From the NCBI GenBank assembly GCA_964554875.1, contig CAZKQJ010000005.1, forward strand, positions 71,980 through 135,979: a stretch of DNA of 64,000 nt. Reading direction: 5' to 3'. Each line of letters begins with the position of its first letter. Position 1 is the stretch's first letter. Positions 25,874-34,759 of the stretch are shown one piece after another. Position numbers and translations under genes: made by a program. The notes under the pieces were generated by a model that saw nothing but the letters and a program-made list of their open reading frames with translations, did no database searches and had not been told where the DNA came from. This DNA comes from Marispirochaeta sp964554875 (lineage in GTDB: Bacteria > Spirochaetota > Spirochaetia > JC444 > Marispirochaetaceae).

Positions 25874-26950
25874 TCAAGCGGCGGTGTTCTGTGTTTTGAA
25901 CTCCATACGTATTTTTTCAAAATCATGAATATGGGATAAAAAGACCTCGGTAATATTGGGATCAAAGGCCCTTCCCTTTTCGCCGATAATAATCTCCCGG
26001 ACTGCCTTTGCAGACATGGCGCTTTTATATACCCGGGCCACCGAGAGGGCGTCGAAGACATCCGCCAGAGCGACAATCCTCGCGGAAAGGGGAATCTCCT
26101 CATGCATCAAGCCTTCCGGATAACCGCCTCCGTCCCAGCGTTCATGATGATAGAGGGCAATGTCCCGCCCCATTCTGAAACTGCTGGATATGGAGAACTC
26201 CCCAAGAACCTTGTCGATTGTCCTCCCGCCAATCAGCGGGTGTTCCTTGATTACTTCAAACTCATCAGTGGTCAAGGGTCCTTCCTTGAGCAGAATACTG
26301 TCGGGGATTCCCACCTTTCCGATATCGTGGAGGGCACTCATATGATAGACACTTCGGATAAAGCGATCATCTATATCCGGAAATCCGCCGGCACTGCGCA
26401 GCTTTTCGGCCATAAGTTCAGAATACAGAGTTATTCGCTGCAAGTGATTGCCCGTGCTTTTGTCCCGGGACTCCGTCAATTCCGCCAGGGAAAAAATCAT
26501 GGCCAGATAGGATTCGTGCAGCTCGCTGTTCAAATCATCAACCTCGGCAGCGAGTCTGTATCTCTCCTGACGGTGACAGAACAGTGCAATCCTGTGCAGA
26601 ACCTCCTCGCTTCGAAAAGGGGCCCGGATAATATCCTTGTGTCCGTAATCGATTAGTTCTTCGTACAGGGCCTCATCCGCTTCCCGCTGGATGATAATCA
26701 TGGGGATCTCATACTTCATCCTTCTCCGCGTATAGGCTCTTATATGCAGTAAAAGATCGCGGGTATTGCAGCTGTAATCGCAGACAATGATTCCCGGTAT
26801 TGAAGGAGTTAAGGTATCAGAAAAGAAGTCCTCAACCCGGGACAGGACAAAGCACATATAGTATTTCCGCAACTCAGATAAATATGAGATTTTATTTTCA
26901 TCAACATCAGTTAAAATTAAAATCTTCGGTATATTCGCAGCAGACAGCAT
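25874..26950 (-). CDS. HD-GYP domain protein with N-terminal receiver-like domain
   Basis: 358 residues from the ATG at 26950, which has GGAG 8 nt upstream. Residues about 8-125 form a receiver-like fold with an Asp in IIVCDYS, although the acidic pair is reduced to TDVDE. The HD-GYP domain (about 150-345) has HDIGKVGIPD, HHERWDGGGYP and ALADVFDAL. The classical HD and GYP residues are present, so c-di-GMP hydrolysis to GMP is expected. It lies before a CZB chemoreceptor on the same strand, 55 bp apart. Confidence 0.92.
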   Translation of the reverse strand: MLSAANIPKILILTDVDENKISYLSELRKYYMCFVLSRVEDFFSDTLTPSIPGIIVCDYSCNTRDLLLHIRAYTRRRMKYEIPMIIIQREADEALYEELIDYGHKDIIRAPFRSEEVLHRIALFCHRQERYRLAAEVDDLNSELHESYLAMIFSLAELTESRDKSTGNHLQRITLYSELMAEKLRSAGGFPDIDDRFIRSVYHMSALHDIGKVGIPDSILLKEGPLTTDEFEVIKEHPLIGGRTIDKVLGEFSISSSFRMGRDIALYHHERWDGGGYPEGLMHEEIPLSARIVALADVFDALSVARVYKSAMSAKAVREIIIGEKGRAFDPNITEVFLSHIHDFEKIRMEFKTQNTAA

Positions 26951-27180
26951 GTTTCCATCTCCAAATAAATACATCCTGAACCGGATACCTGATCCAGCCG
27001 GCAATATAGCAACAGCGATGTTGGTAAGTTTTAAAGAAAATAAACCGTTGCTGAATCAGGAGAGAGTATAGAAATTATTAAAAATATATCATAAGAATAA
27101 AATGTTAATAAAAACAACAATAAAACTCAATTTTAAAATTCCGGCAAAAACTAGGAATCTCAGGAAAAGCCAAAAACCTT
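26951..27180. other. AT-rich intergenic region
   Basis: This spacer is markedly richer in A and T than the surrounding DNA, particularly 27061-27170. It lies between the HD-GYP gene start and the end of the AraC gene and probably holds the HD-GYP promoter, but I cannot pick one -10/-35 pair with confidence. No small gene or stable hairpin stands out. Confidence 0.5.
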
Positions 27181-28758
27181 TTAGTCATTATTATCAATAA
27201 CATGTAGTCTTCGGTACTGGGTCGGGGTCATACCGTAATATTTTTTGAACAGCGTAAAGAAGTAGGGGTAATTATTGAAGCCTGCCTGCCTGGAAAGTTC
27301 CTTTACAGATAGCGAGGTTGATTCCAGTAGTTCACCGATTTTTTCAAGCCGGATAGTATTGATATACACATGAAGTGACTGCCCCTCTATACTTCGAAAT
27401 TTTCGCATAAAAGAATCTTCGCTTACCTTGAGTTCCTCGGCAATCATGGCAGCGCACAGCCCGGGGTCCCCTGAATTATCGGCAATAAAATCTCTGGCAG
27501 CCTGAATAAGCTCAGTATCCCGAATGGAGCCTGCCTCCACCTGCCATGCTTCCACGGATTTATAGATTTCGATCAGCATGTTCCGGAACTGGGTGCGGTA
27601 CATCATGAAGGTCGGTTCCTCGATTGCCCGCGACACATTGTCCGGTATAGCAACCTTTGATCCGCTGCGCCGCAGGAGTTCATCCCTGATCTGCACAAGG
27701 CAGAGCTCCGCATACCTAAGGAATTTATGGTACTCGCTCCCGGAGATTGTCTCAAGAACAGCCCTGGCCGATCGCAGATATTCCCTGCGGTCTCCCAGAA
27801 AAGCCGCTTCGATCAAATGATCCACATCCCGGCGGGGATAATGGACGGGTCCGAGGGAATCAAGCTCTTCGACGGAGGTAATGGAAGCGGGTCCTTTAAG
27901 GTAGCGCATGAAAGCGGCTTTACGAACAGCTTCAGCAAGGGCGGACAGATTGTACCCTTGTAAAGGATTACGTGTATATCCCAGGGAAAACCTGGGAAGT
28001 CCTCTTCTTTTTAATCTGTCGTACAGGGAATATGCCAGCTTGCTGCCGGGCCCCTTCATTTTTTTTCGGATTGTTGACAGTCTGAGGACCAATAAGCATC
28101 CTTCCCACAGATAATAGTGATAATAGGAATCGCTGATTCCAACCTTATCAAGCACCCGGGGAAGAATCTCGAATAGTACTTTTTGATCCTGAATCCAGGA
28201 TCTGGCAGCTTTATCCTTAAATTTTTCCGGAAGCAAATATACAAGAAGATACCGGGAAGACAATATCTTGCCGATGGAGTTCTCTTCAGCCGCAGCAGAA
28301 GACATCTCCTCTGCAGTACCATGGAGAATTGTCTTGAGAATCAGATCGTTGATACTTAAAAAAGATGCTTCGCGGTAATTATCCAGCAATAACCACAGCC
28401 GCTGCCGAAGCTTTGGCAAAGAATCCACTGTAAATTCATGCTTCGCTGGTACAGGTGCCGCAGCTTCGTCACTATCCAGAGTCGTCAGCCGTATATCCAG
28501 ATCACACAGAAAACCGGTCAACTCCCTGCACTTGCGGGCGGTCGTGAAATTAAGCAGTCCCAGAACCGGAATCAGAAGAGAGGGTGTAATGGAGAGCAGA
28601 AGCGTTACATCCCACACCGGACTGCCGGGATTCCGCAGCTTTGCAAGGTCGAATACAAATCGAAGGTTTGTCAGGAGTATTCCGGCCAGCAACAATACCC
28701 AGAAGATTATCTTTGTCTGCACCACCGCCCGGACAGGAAGCCTGAAACGTCCATTCAT
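27181..28758 (-). CDS. Membrane-anchored AraC-family regulator
   Basis: 525 residues. Two membrane helices at the N-terminus (about residues 10-35 and 45-70) precede a long region without recognised domain, then a typical AraC DNA-binding pair: LCAAMIAEELKVSEDSFMRKF is the first HTH and VKELSRQAGFNNYPYFFTLFKKYYGMTP is the second with its signature. Tethering to the membrane suggests a direct sensor that binds DNA near the membrane. No ribosome-binding site is seen; TATAAC stands 5 nt before the ATG. Confidence 0.85.
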   Translation of the reverse strand: MNGRFRLPVRAVVQTKIIFWVLLLAGILLTNLRFVFDLAKLRNPGSPVWDVTLLLSITPSLLIPVLGLLNFTTARKCRELTGFLCDLDIRLTTLDSDEAAAPVPAKHEFTVDSLPKLRQRLWLLLDNYREASFLSINDLILKTILHGTAEEMSSAAAEENSIGKILSSRYLLVYLLPEKFKDKAARSWIQDQKVLFEILPRVLDKVGISDSYYHYYLWEGCLLVLRLSTIRKKMKGPGSKLAYSLYDRLKRRGLPRFSLGYTRNPLQGYNLSALAEAVRKAAFMRYLKGPASITSVEELDSLGPVHYPRRDVDHLIEAAFLGDRREYLRSARAVLETISGSEYHKFLRYAELCLVQIRDELLRRSGSKVAIPDNVSRAIEEPTFMMYRTQFRNMLIEIYKSVEAWQVEAGSIRDTELIQAARDFIADNSGDPGLCAAMIAEELKVSEDSFMRKFRSIEGQSLHVYINTIRLEKIGELLESTSLSVKELSRQAGFNNYPYFFTLFKKYYGMTPTQYRRLHVIDNND

Positions 28759-28763
28759 ACCCA

Positions 28764-28793
28764 GTTATATACACCTCTCCCCTATCGAGTCAG
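28764..28793 (-). promoter_or_regulatory. Promoter for the AraC gene, possibly leaderless
   Basis: CTGACT, an 18-nt spacer and TATAAC lie 5 nt before the ATG at 28758. No plausible ribosome-binding site remains inside such a transcript. Confidence 0.4.
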
Positions 28794-28839
28794 CCGGTAT
28801 CCAGAAAACGATGTTTTATGAATAAACTAGGTTATATCA

Positions 28840-28917
28840 CAGACCGGAGAAGCCGTATATCAGGGAATCCCTCAGGATTACTTGGAAATCGCTGTTTTAC
28901 TTGGAAATCCCGGTCTG
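28840..28917. repeat. Nested inverted and direct repeats upstream of the AraC gene
   Basis: CAGACCGG (28840-28847) and CCGGTCTG (28910-28917) are perfect inverted copies. Between them the 13-mer TTACTTGGAAATC occurs twice (28878-28890 and 28897-28909), 19 bp apart, and a small palindrome AGGGAATCCCT stands at 28862-28872. Spacing near two helical turns suits an AraC-type dimer site; the region could also form a 3' hairpin for the parvulin mRNA. Confidence 0.5.
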
Positions 28918-28919
28918 AA

Positions 28920-29195
28920 TCAGCGCCGTCCCGTCAGCTTAATTATGTGATGTCCGAACTGGGTGGAAACAATGGGACTGATGCTCCCCACGGACATCTT
29001 TTTACAGGCCTCTTCAAATTTGGGAACCATCTTGCCCGGACCGAACCAGCCCAGGTCTCCCCCCTTGGATTTTGACGGACAGGTGGAAAAATCCCTGGCA
29101 AGGGCGGCGAAATTTCCCCCGGATTTGATTCTTTTTACCAGCTCCTGCGCAAGGGCCCGGTCCTTGACCAGAATGTGACTGGCTCTCCACTCCAC
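28920..29195 (-). CDS. Small parvulin-type peptidyl-prolyl isomerase
   Basis: 91 residues, a single rotamase domain with ASHILVK, LARDFSTCPSKSKGGDLGWFGPG and VSTQFGHHIIKL. There is no signal peptide, so it is cytosolic, like PpiC of E. coli. The start is GTG with AAGGAGG upstream. It catalyses cis-trans isomerisation of prolyl bonds; clients are unknown. Confidence 0.92.
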   Translation of the reverse strand: MEWRASHILVKDRALAQELVKRIKSGGNFAALARDFSTCPSKSKGGDLGWFGPGKMVPKFEEACKKMSVGSISPIVSTQFGHHIIKLTGRR

Positions 29196-29267
29196 GCTGC
29201 AGCCTCCTTACAGTTTTTGGGCTCTAGTGTATACGCTATTTTTCCCGTTTTCGCAATCCGTGCTTTT

Positions 29268-29750
29268 TCAGTCCCCCCGGATTATCTCAACGCTCTCCGG
29301 AGAGGGTCGCTGCCGCAGCTCTTCCCATGAATCCAGGGCAAAACGCAGTACCGCGCAGTCTCCGGTTCCAAGGGGAGTGCTTTTACCTCCCAGCAGGGAA
29401 GCGGTTTCTTCAAAAGCGGGATTATGTCCCACCAGAAGTACCCTGTCCAGGGAGTTATCCAGGCCGGCGATAAACTCGATCAGCTCCGTGTCTCCGATAT
29501 TGTAGAGTTCGTCCCGGGCATCCACGGGTTCGGGATACTCCGTCTCCGCAGCGCAGATTTCCGCCGTGGCCCGGGCACGGACCGCGGAAGAGCTGATAAT
29601 ACGCTCAGGTACCATGCCGGTTTTTTTCAAATAGCGCCCGATATGTCTGGCCTGGCTTACTCCCCGGCCCTTGAGATCCCTGTCCCAGTCACGGTTATAG
29701 CCGCCGCGATGGGTTTTTCCATGTCGCAAGAGAAGCAGAGTTTTCAGCAT
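29268..29750 (-). CDS. sixA: Phosphohistidine phosphatase SixA
   Basis: 160 residues of the histidine phosphatase superfamily: LLLRHGKTHRGG holds the nucleophile His, SSAVRARATAE the second Arg, and VGHNPAFEE the second catalytic His. The short single-domain form and DWDRDLKGRG are typical of SixA. SixA dephosphorylates a PTS phosphohistidine (NPr in E. coli), which is notable given three HPr domains in this window. A good AGGAGG precedes the start. Confidence 0.88.
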   Translation of the reverse strand: MLKTLLLLRHGKTHRGGYNRDWDRDLKGRGVSQARHIGRYLKKTGMVPERIISSSAVRARATAEICAAETEYPEPVDARDELYNIGDTELIEFIAGLDNSLDRVLLVGHNPAFEETASLLGGKSTPLGTGDCAVLRFALDSWEELRQRPSPESVEIIRGD

Positions 29751-29836
29751 AGGTGCCTCCTGCCTTTATATTAATACCGATCAACATTTATCGTAAACCG
29801 CTAAAACCCTTAACGAAAAGGATACTCTGGGGTAGT

Positions 29837-30445
29837 ATGGCGCTAATGAACACAATCCTTCAGGACCTCCATATCCATACCGTCTACTCAGTCGGGGACA
29901 GTGCCGTGGTTCCCCAGATGACCATAGATTTTATCGCCTCCATAGGACATGCCGGGATCCGCGGCATAAGCGACCATTTTGAGTACCTCCAGGGTGAAAT
30001 CTTCGAGAGCTATTGTCGGGACGTCAGGACTCACGGGTTTTATCTCGGATGTGAAATCAACACCGGCGAGGAGACACGGGAGGCGGTCGAATACCCCTAC
30101 GACTATTTTATTTACCACTGCCGGGACAGGGCAAGCGAATACCGGGGTGCCGAGTTTCTGCTTTCCACCGGAAAACCGGTCATCATCAGCCATCCCATGG
30201 CCATGGGCGCAGACCTTTCCAGGGTTCCCCGGGAGTGCTTTATAGAAATCAACAACCGCTATGTCTGGCGGGGGGATTACAGGAGCTACTTTACTCCCTG
30301 GATCGGGGAGTTCAATTTTGTTTTCGGGTCGGACGCACATCAGCCGAACTGGCTGAACCAGACCATCGCGCGTCATGCAGGAGAGGAACTGGGAATCGAG
30401 GAGAGCATACTGTTTCCGAAGCTTACACCTGCAGCGATTCGATAA
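29837..30445 (+). CDS. PHP-domain phosphoesterase, histidinol-phosphatase-like
   Basis: 202 residues from the ATG at 29837 (GGGG upstream; 29846 is an alternative). DLHIHTVYS is the first PHP metal motif; a His in ISDHFEYL, a Glu in GCEINTG, a His in VIISHPMAM and GSDAHQPN supply the remaining ligands. PHP proteins hydrolyse phosphoesters such as histidinol phosphate, but the substrate here is unknown. It is divergent from sixA and overlaps the PilZ gene tail to tail by 23 bp. Confidence 0.8.
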   Translation: MALMNTILQDLHIHTVYSVGDSAVVPQMTIDFIASIGHAGIRGISDHFEYLQGEIFESYCRDVRTHGFYLGCEINTGEETREAVEYPYDYFIYHCRDRASEYRGAEFLLSTGKPVIISHPMAMGADLSRVPRECFIEINNRYVWRGDYRSYFTPWIGEFNFVFGSDAHQPNWLNQTIARHAGEELGIEESILFPKLTPAAIR

Positions 30446-31175
30446 ATCCCTGCAGGGTCTGGATAATGTAGCGGCGGATCTTCGTCTTTTCTGCTGCTGC
30501 GGTTTTGGGAGTAAACAGCACTACGTAGCGCCTGGGTTTCTCTTCGCGAAAGCCCATTATAACGCCGGAAAGGTTAATCAGACTGCTTCGAAGACGCAGC
30601 TGAACCCCCTCCAGCAGGGTGTTCTTCTGCAGATCGGGGTCGGTCTCGAACTGGATAGCCATTCCGATGGAGCTGATATCGATGATTTTCCCGGTGACCA
30701 CGGTATCGCAAACCCGCACGTTGAACTGGGCGGTGGAGTCGTGTTCACAGTTTACCCGGACGAACTTTCTCCTTCCCTTGGCTTCGCTTGCCTCCAGGAC
30801 GGTCAGGATGATTCTGGTACTCTCCTTGAGACCGAGTTTCAGCTGGATAAATCCGCAGGTAATCCCGATCTCCATGAGGTACTTCTTCTTGAGCTCCTCA
30901 TCGTTATTGTAAGAGAGTATTCCGATCCGAACATCATCCAGAGCGGGGTTCCGCATGATTCCCCGGATATACTCCTCCCACTCATTCTCATCAAGCCGCT
31001 CATCGATGTTGACAAAGAGGATGGAATCGGGAAACTTTTCCAGCAGTTTCAATGCCCGCTTATGGTCCTTGAGACGATAGACCTCATACTCATTCTGAAC
31101 CAGGGTAAATATAAGGTCGTCCTGTATAACGCTGTGGGGATATAACAGAAAGACTTTTCGTCCGCCTATGCTCAT
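30423..31175 (-). CDS. PilZ-domain protein with N-terminal receiver-like region
   Basis: 250 residues. The N-terminal 110 look like a degenerate receiver or CheY-like fold (VFLLYPHSVIQDDL, ILFVNIDERL). The C-terminal PilZ domain has the two c-di-GMP motifs: RRKFVRVNC and DISSIGMAI. It is expected to bind c-di-GMP and relay it to motility or another target. GAGG stands 5 nt before the ATG, and a TATACT 10 nt upstream may be its -10 element. Confidence 0.82.
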   Translation of the reverse strand: MSIGGRKVFLLYPHSVIQDDLIFTLVQNEYEVYRLKDHKRALKLLEKFPDSILFVNIDERLDENEWEEYIRGIMRNPALDDVRIGILSYNNDEELKKKYLMEIGITCGFIQLKLGLKESTRIILTVLEASEAKGRRKFVRVNCEHDSTAQFNVRVCDTVVTGKIIDISSIGMAIQFETDPDLQKNTLLEGVQLRLRSSLINLSGVIMGFREEKPRRYVVLFTPKTAAAEKTKIRRYIIQTLQGFIESLQV

Positions 31176-31231
31176 TACACCTCAGAGTATACATTCTTAC
31201 TCCGCAGGTCAAGAACACATATCGTGAACTT

Positions 31232-33913
31232 CTAGAGCCGGTGGAAGCTCCTGAAATCTTCTATCAGAGTCGACGCAGAGGGAAGGTTTTCGGGGTACGG
31301 CTCTTTCAGATAATAGCAGGGCAGTCCGGCCCGTCCGGCAGCCAGGACAGCATCTTCATGATCGCTGAGAATCATGCAGTTTCTCAAAGGTTCCTCCGCC
31401 ACAGTGGCGCCGGTAAAGAAGGGCTCCGGATCCGGGACGTTTTTAACAATCTCCTCCAGGCCGGCAAAAAGGGAGGTATGGGCCTTGAGAGGATGGCTTT
31501 CCGAAGCGCCGCAGAGTACGGTCCGGATACCCAGGCTTTCCAGGTTTTCCAGAAGGCGGACTACCTTTTCCCGTGCCTTCTGTTCGGGTTCCGCAAGATA
31601 GATCAGCATGCTTTTCAGTTCCGGAACCAGGCTTCGGGAAACGGGCATTCCCGGCACCAGGGTAATGGTTTCGTACTCATGGCGCAGGCTGATTTCGTCT
31701 CCCTTTTCAAGCTGATAGCGCGCCTCCTTCCGGTCGAAGGAGACGGATACGAGGCTCTCCTTCAGCCGGAGTCTGAACTCGAGACCGTTGATCTCCCGGG
31801 GCAGATGGGGCTCAAACCAGGCCTCTCCGTTGTCGATTTTCAATCCTCCGAACCCGAAGACCAGGGTCTGCCATGTTCCCCCGGTTGCCGCCATATGCAG
31901 CCCGTCCCGGACGTTGCCCTGGATGTCCTCGAGATCCACATTCAGGTTGCGTTTGAAAAACTTCCAGGCCTCCCGGAGCCGTCCCTCCCTGGCGGAGATT
32001 ATAGCCTGTACCGGCGCTCCCAGGGATGAGTCGAAGGTGGTTATGGGCGTATAGAATTCGTAAGCCCTTAGGTGTTCTCCGTCGGAAAATTCCTCGGGCA
32101 GGAGAAACGCGGTCATCAGCATGTCCGGCTGTTTCAGTACACGATGACGGTAGATCACGAGGGGGTGGAAATTCAGAAGCAGGGGATACCGGTTCTTGGG
32201 GGTATTCTCAAAATCCCAGGGCTCCCGGGCAAGGATGTCGTCGTCCTGAAGATGGATTCCCAGCTCCGGATCATAGGGAATGTGCATTCCCTCGGCGGCT
32301 TTCATCCAGGTATCCACCTCGTCCGGCTGCAGACCGAGAATGCCGCTGACCCGCTGCAGCTGTTCAAAATGTTCTTCCGCCATCCAGTAGTAAATCTCCC
32401 GGGCATAGCGCAGGTGAAAGCGGGCCATCATGTTGGTGTAGCAGTTGTTGTTGACCAGGGCGGTGTACTCATCCGGACCGGTAACACCGTTGATACAGAA
32501 CCTGCCCCCTTTGGCCTGGTTGAAAAAGCCCAGAGAGACCCAGGCCCTGGCGGTTTCAAAGAGCATCTCCGCCCCTTCGTCCAGCAGGTACTCATAATCT
32601 CCGCTTACCGCCACGTACTGGCGAATGGCATATGCTATGGCGGCGTTAATATGATACTGGGCGGTCCCGGCAAGGAAATAGGCAGAAGCCTCCTGTCCGT
32701 TTATGGTCCGCCAGGGGAAGAGGGCTCCCTTCTCCGCAAGTTCCCTCGCCCGCGCCCGGGCGGCATCGAGCATGCGGTAGCGGTTTCTCAGGATTTCCCT
32801 TGCACACTTTTGCTGGGTAAAGGTAAAGAAAGGCATGATAAAGATCTCGGTATCCCAGAAGAAATGACCCTCGTAGCCTTCGCTGGTCAAACCCTTGGCG
32901 GGAACACTGCTGTCGATAAGGAAACGGCCCGCCTGATAGAGCTGAAAAAGGCTGTACCGGACTTTCCGCTGCACCTCGGGATTACCGTCGATGCGAACAT
33001 CGCTGACGCGCCAGAATTTGTTCAGATGCTCCTTGTGCTCGGAATACAGGATATCAAAACCCCGTTCCACAGTGGAGCGCAGATCGTTCATCAGGGCAGC
33101 CAGGTCAGATTCATCCCCCTCCGGAACCAGCCGGATATAGGCGAACTTTCTGAAGGTAACCGTATCGCCTCCGGAAACCCGGAATATGGTGGCGGTTCCC
33201 GGCTGCCTGTCGTCCGGGAGGGCTACCAGTTCCTGGGGATCCCGGTCTGCGGAGTGGGTTATTCCCGAGGCAACTGCAATCCGGCTCAGGCGCGTACGCT
33301 CGGTAAGACCGACGGCGTTGCCTTCCCGCTGGAAACTGATGATCTTTTTGCTCTCTCCTGTATGAGCGGCGACCCGGGGGTCGCCAAAATCGATGCGGTT
33401 ACTGGTTCCGCCGTCGAGATAGGACTCAAAAACCACGGATGAATCGGAGTCCAGGGGTGTAATCTCAATTTCCATGGCCACAAGAAACGGATCGGCCAGA
33501 GAGACAAAGCGGCGGCTCCGGTATCGCAGCTTTTCCCGGGAGGGCAGTTCAAGGACCATACTGCGCTCCAGGGTGCCGGTCCTGAAATCAAGACGCCGCC
33601 GGTACTCAATAAGACGGCACTCCCTGTGGCTGAGGAGGGTACCATTTATCCTGACCTTTACCAGTTTCGGATTCGCGGTGTTCTGTATGGTCTGATGGAA
33701 TTTTGCATATCCGTAGGCGGATTCCCCGTATTCGATGGGACGGATCTCGTAAAAACCGTTAACATAGGTCCCGGGATGAAAATTCCCCTCTCCCTCCTCA
33801 AAATCACCGCGTATGCCGATGTAACCGTTGCTCAGAGCAAAAAGGGTTTCGTTACGGGGAACCAGGTCGGGGTCAAACTCATTTTCCTCAAGAATCCAGG
33901 TATCAGGTGTCAT
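31232..33913 (-). CDS. Glycoside hydrolase family 65 enzyme (disaccharide phosphorylase type) with degenerate HAD tail
   Basis: 893 residues. The first 760 are a GH65 enzyme: N-terminal beta-sandwich (NETLFALSNGYIGIRG), catalytic barrel with GYEGHFFWDTEIF and the general acid Glu482 in GVTGPDEY, and a C-terminal jelly roll. Such enzymes phosphorolyse maltose, trehalose, kojibiose or nigerose; the substrate cannot be told by eye. Residues about 765-893 resemble a HAD phosphatase (LLENLESLGIRTVLCGASES, ILSDHEDAVLAA), but the FDxDG nucleophile motif is missing, so this tail is probably not catalytic. CGGGAG precedes the ATG. Confidence 0.9.
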   Translation of the reverse strand: MTPDTWILEENEFDPDLVPRNETLFALSNGYIGIRGDFEEGEGNFHPGTYVNGFYEIRPIEYGESAYGYAKFHQTIQNTANPKLVKVRINGTLLSHRECRLIEYRRRLDFRTGTLERSMVLELPSREKLRYRSRRFVSLADPFLVAMEIEITPLDSDSSVVFESYLDGGTSNRIDFGDPRVAAHTGESKKIISFQREGNAVGLTERTRLSRIAVASGITHSADRDPQELVALPDDRQPGTATIFRVSGGDTVTFRKFAYIRLVPEGDESDLAALMNDLRSTVERGFDILYSEHKEHLNKFWRVSDVRIDGNPEVQRKVRYSLFQLYQAGRFLIDSSVPAKGLTSEGYEGHFFWDTEIFIMPFFTFTQQKCAREILRNRYRMLDAARARARELAEKGALFPWRTINGQEASAYFLAGTAQYHINAAIAYAIRQYVAVSGDYEYLLDEGAEMLFETARAWVSLGFFNQAKGGRFCINGVTGPDEYTALVNNNCYTNMMARFHLRYAREIYYWMAEEHFEQLQRVSGILGLQPDEVDTWMKAAEGMHIPYDPELGIHLQDDDILAREPWDFENTPKNRYPLLLNFHPLVIYRHRVLKQPDMLMTAFLLPEEFSDGEHLRAYEFYTPITTFDSSLGAPVQAIISAREGRLREAWKFFKRNLNVDLEDIQGNVRDGLHMAATGGTWQTLVFGFGGLKIDNGEAWFEPHLPREINGLEFRLRLKESLVSVSFDRKEARYQLEKGDEISLRHEYETITLVPGMPVSRSLVPELKSMLIYLAEPEQKAREKVVRLLENLESLGIRTVLCGASESHPLKAHTSLFAGLEEIVKNVPDPEPFFTGATVAEEPLRNCMILSDHEDAVLAAGRAGLPCYYLKEPYPENLPSASTLIEDFRSFHRL

Positions 33914-33970
33914 GGATACTCCCGCGGATATCAGATTTCGGTCACAGCCGCTTTATTAGTACAACTGTAA

Positions 33971-34555
33971 TTAATAATGGGGAAGCTTACAACCGACTTT
34001 TTCGGCAACCGATTTCAGTATTTCTTCCCCCGATTCCTGTACATGAAGATTATTGGAGCTGAGGTAGGCCATGATGGAATCCACCGGCAGGGAACGGCGG
34101 GTTTTTCTGTTCAGCCGGAAAAAGGCGGTCCGCATGCCGTCAAGGGATCGGTAGCTCTCGAACCAGTCCTCCCGTACCAGGACCATGGCGGTGAAGCCGA
34201 AACCTTCGAGAATATGTCTTTCTTCCTCTTTCAGCACCCGGTATATCCGGGATTTGAACCCGGAAAACGGCTCCCTACTGAAACGCTGCCATCGGGATGC
34301 CAGGGCGTAATCGATAAACAGGTCTGCCAGAACCCCCGCGTAGGGCAAGCCGGCGCCGTCTATTCCCCGCCGCATCTCCTTGAACAGCGGGTGCGCGTCG
34401 GTGGCGGAGTCGATCTTTTCATGAAGGTCCAGTCCCTTTCGAAACTCCGGATCTGCGGCATCAATCCTTATGCGCCGCACTGAATCCCCCGCGAGATTTC
34501 CGGCAAGAACGGAGGAGTCAGGGGGCGATAGAAAGGCGTGGGCCAGGTAGTTCAT
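33971..34555 (-). CDS. Acyl carrier protein phosphodiesterase-like protein (AcpH family)
   Basis: 194 residues from the ATG at 34555, which gives the family N-terminus MNYLAHAFLS; a TTG 18 nt upstream is possible and neither has a good ribosome-binding site. SVLAGNLAGD, LHEKIDSATDAHPLF and ADLFIDYALA supply the metal-binding Asp and His residues of the HD-like AcpH fold. It would remove 4'-phosphopantetheine from holo-ACP. Confidence 0.82.
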   Translation of the reverse strand: MNYLAHAFLSPPDSSVLAGNLAGDSVRRIRIDAADPEFRKGLDLHEKIDSATDAHPLFKEMRRGIDGAGLPYAGVLADLFIDYALASRWQRFSREPFSGFKSRIYRVLKEEERHILEGFGFTAMVLVREDWFESYRSLDGMRTAFFRLNRKTRRSLPVDSIMAYLSSNNLHVQESGEEILKSVAEKVGCKLPHY

Positions 34556-34619
34556 TCCTTTCAGTATACCCAATCACCGGCTGCCTGAATATGCGCCCCG
34601 GCAGGAAGAACCTGGTCCG

Positions 34620-34759
34620 TTATGCCGAAACAATTCCCCGGGCCCGCTCCACCTGGGAGGGATACAGATCCGCCGGAACCTTCTCGCTTCCCAGGGCGAG
34701 GAAAACAATATGCCTGGCGCAGTCGCTGCTGTCTCCCAGGCAATAGCGTTTTTTCTCAA
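34620..34759 (-). CDS. Possible small protein needing a -1 frameshift
   Basis: A TTG overlapping the addA stop (TTGA) begins a frame that meets the slippery-type heptamer A AAA AAC after three codons. A slip of -1 there, or one extra A in the run of six, gives about 45 residues: MRKKRYCLGDSSDCARH, then IVFLALGSEKVPADLYPSQ and VERARGIVSA. The CxGD...CAR...VPADLxPxQ pattern looks like a conserved short Cys-containing segment I recall from small bacterial proteins; I cannot verify this. It may instead be a gene remnant or a base-call error. Confidence 0.35.

Noticed and set aside
25819..26103. Longer start for the CZB chemoreceptor
   Set aside because: The extra 95 residues are basic, unlike any sensor domain, and a strong TAAGGAG precedes the inner ATG.
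28878..28909. Possible CRISPR-like repeats
   Set aside because: Only two 13-bp units with a 6-bp gap; no array.
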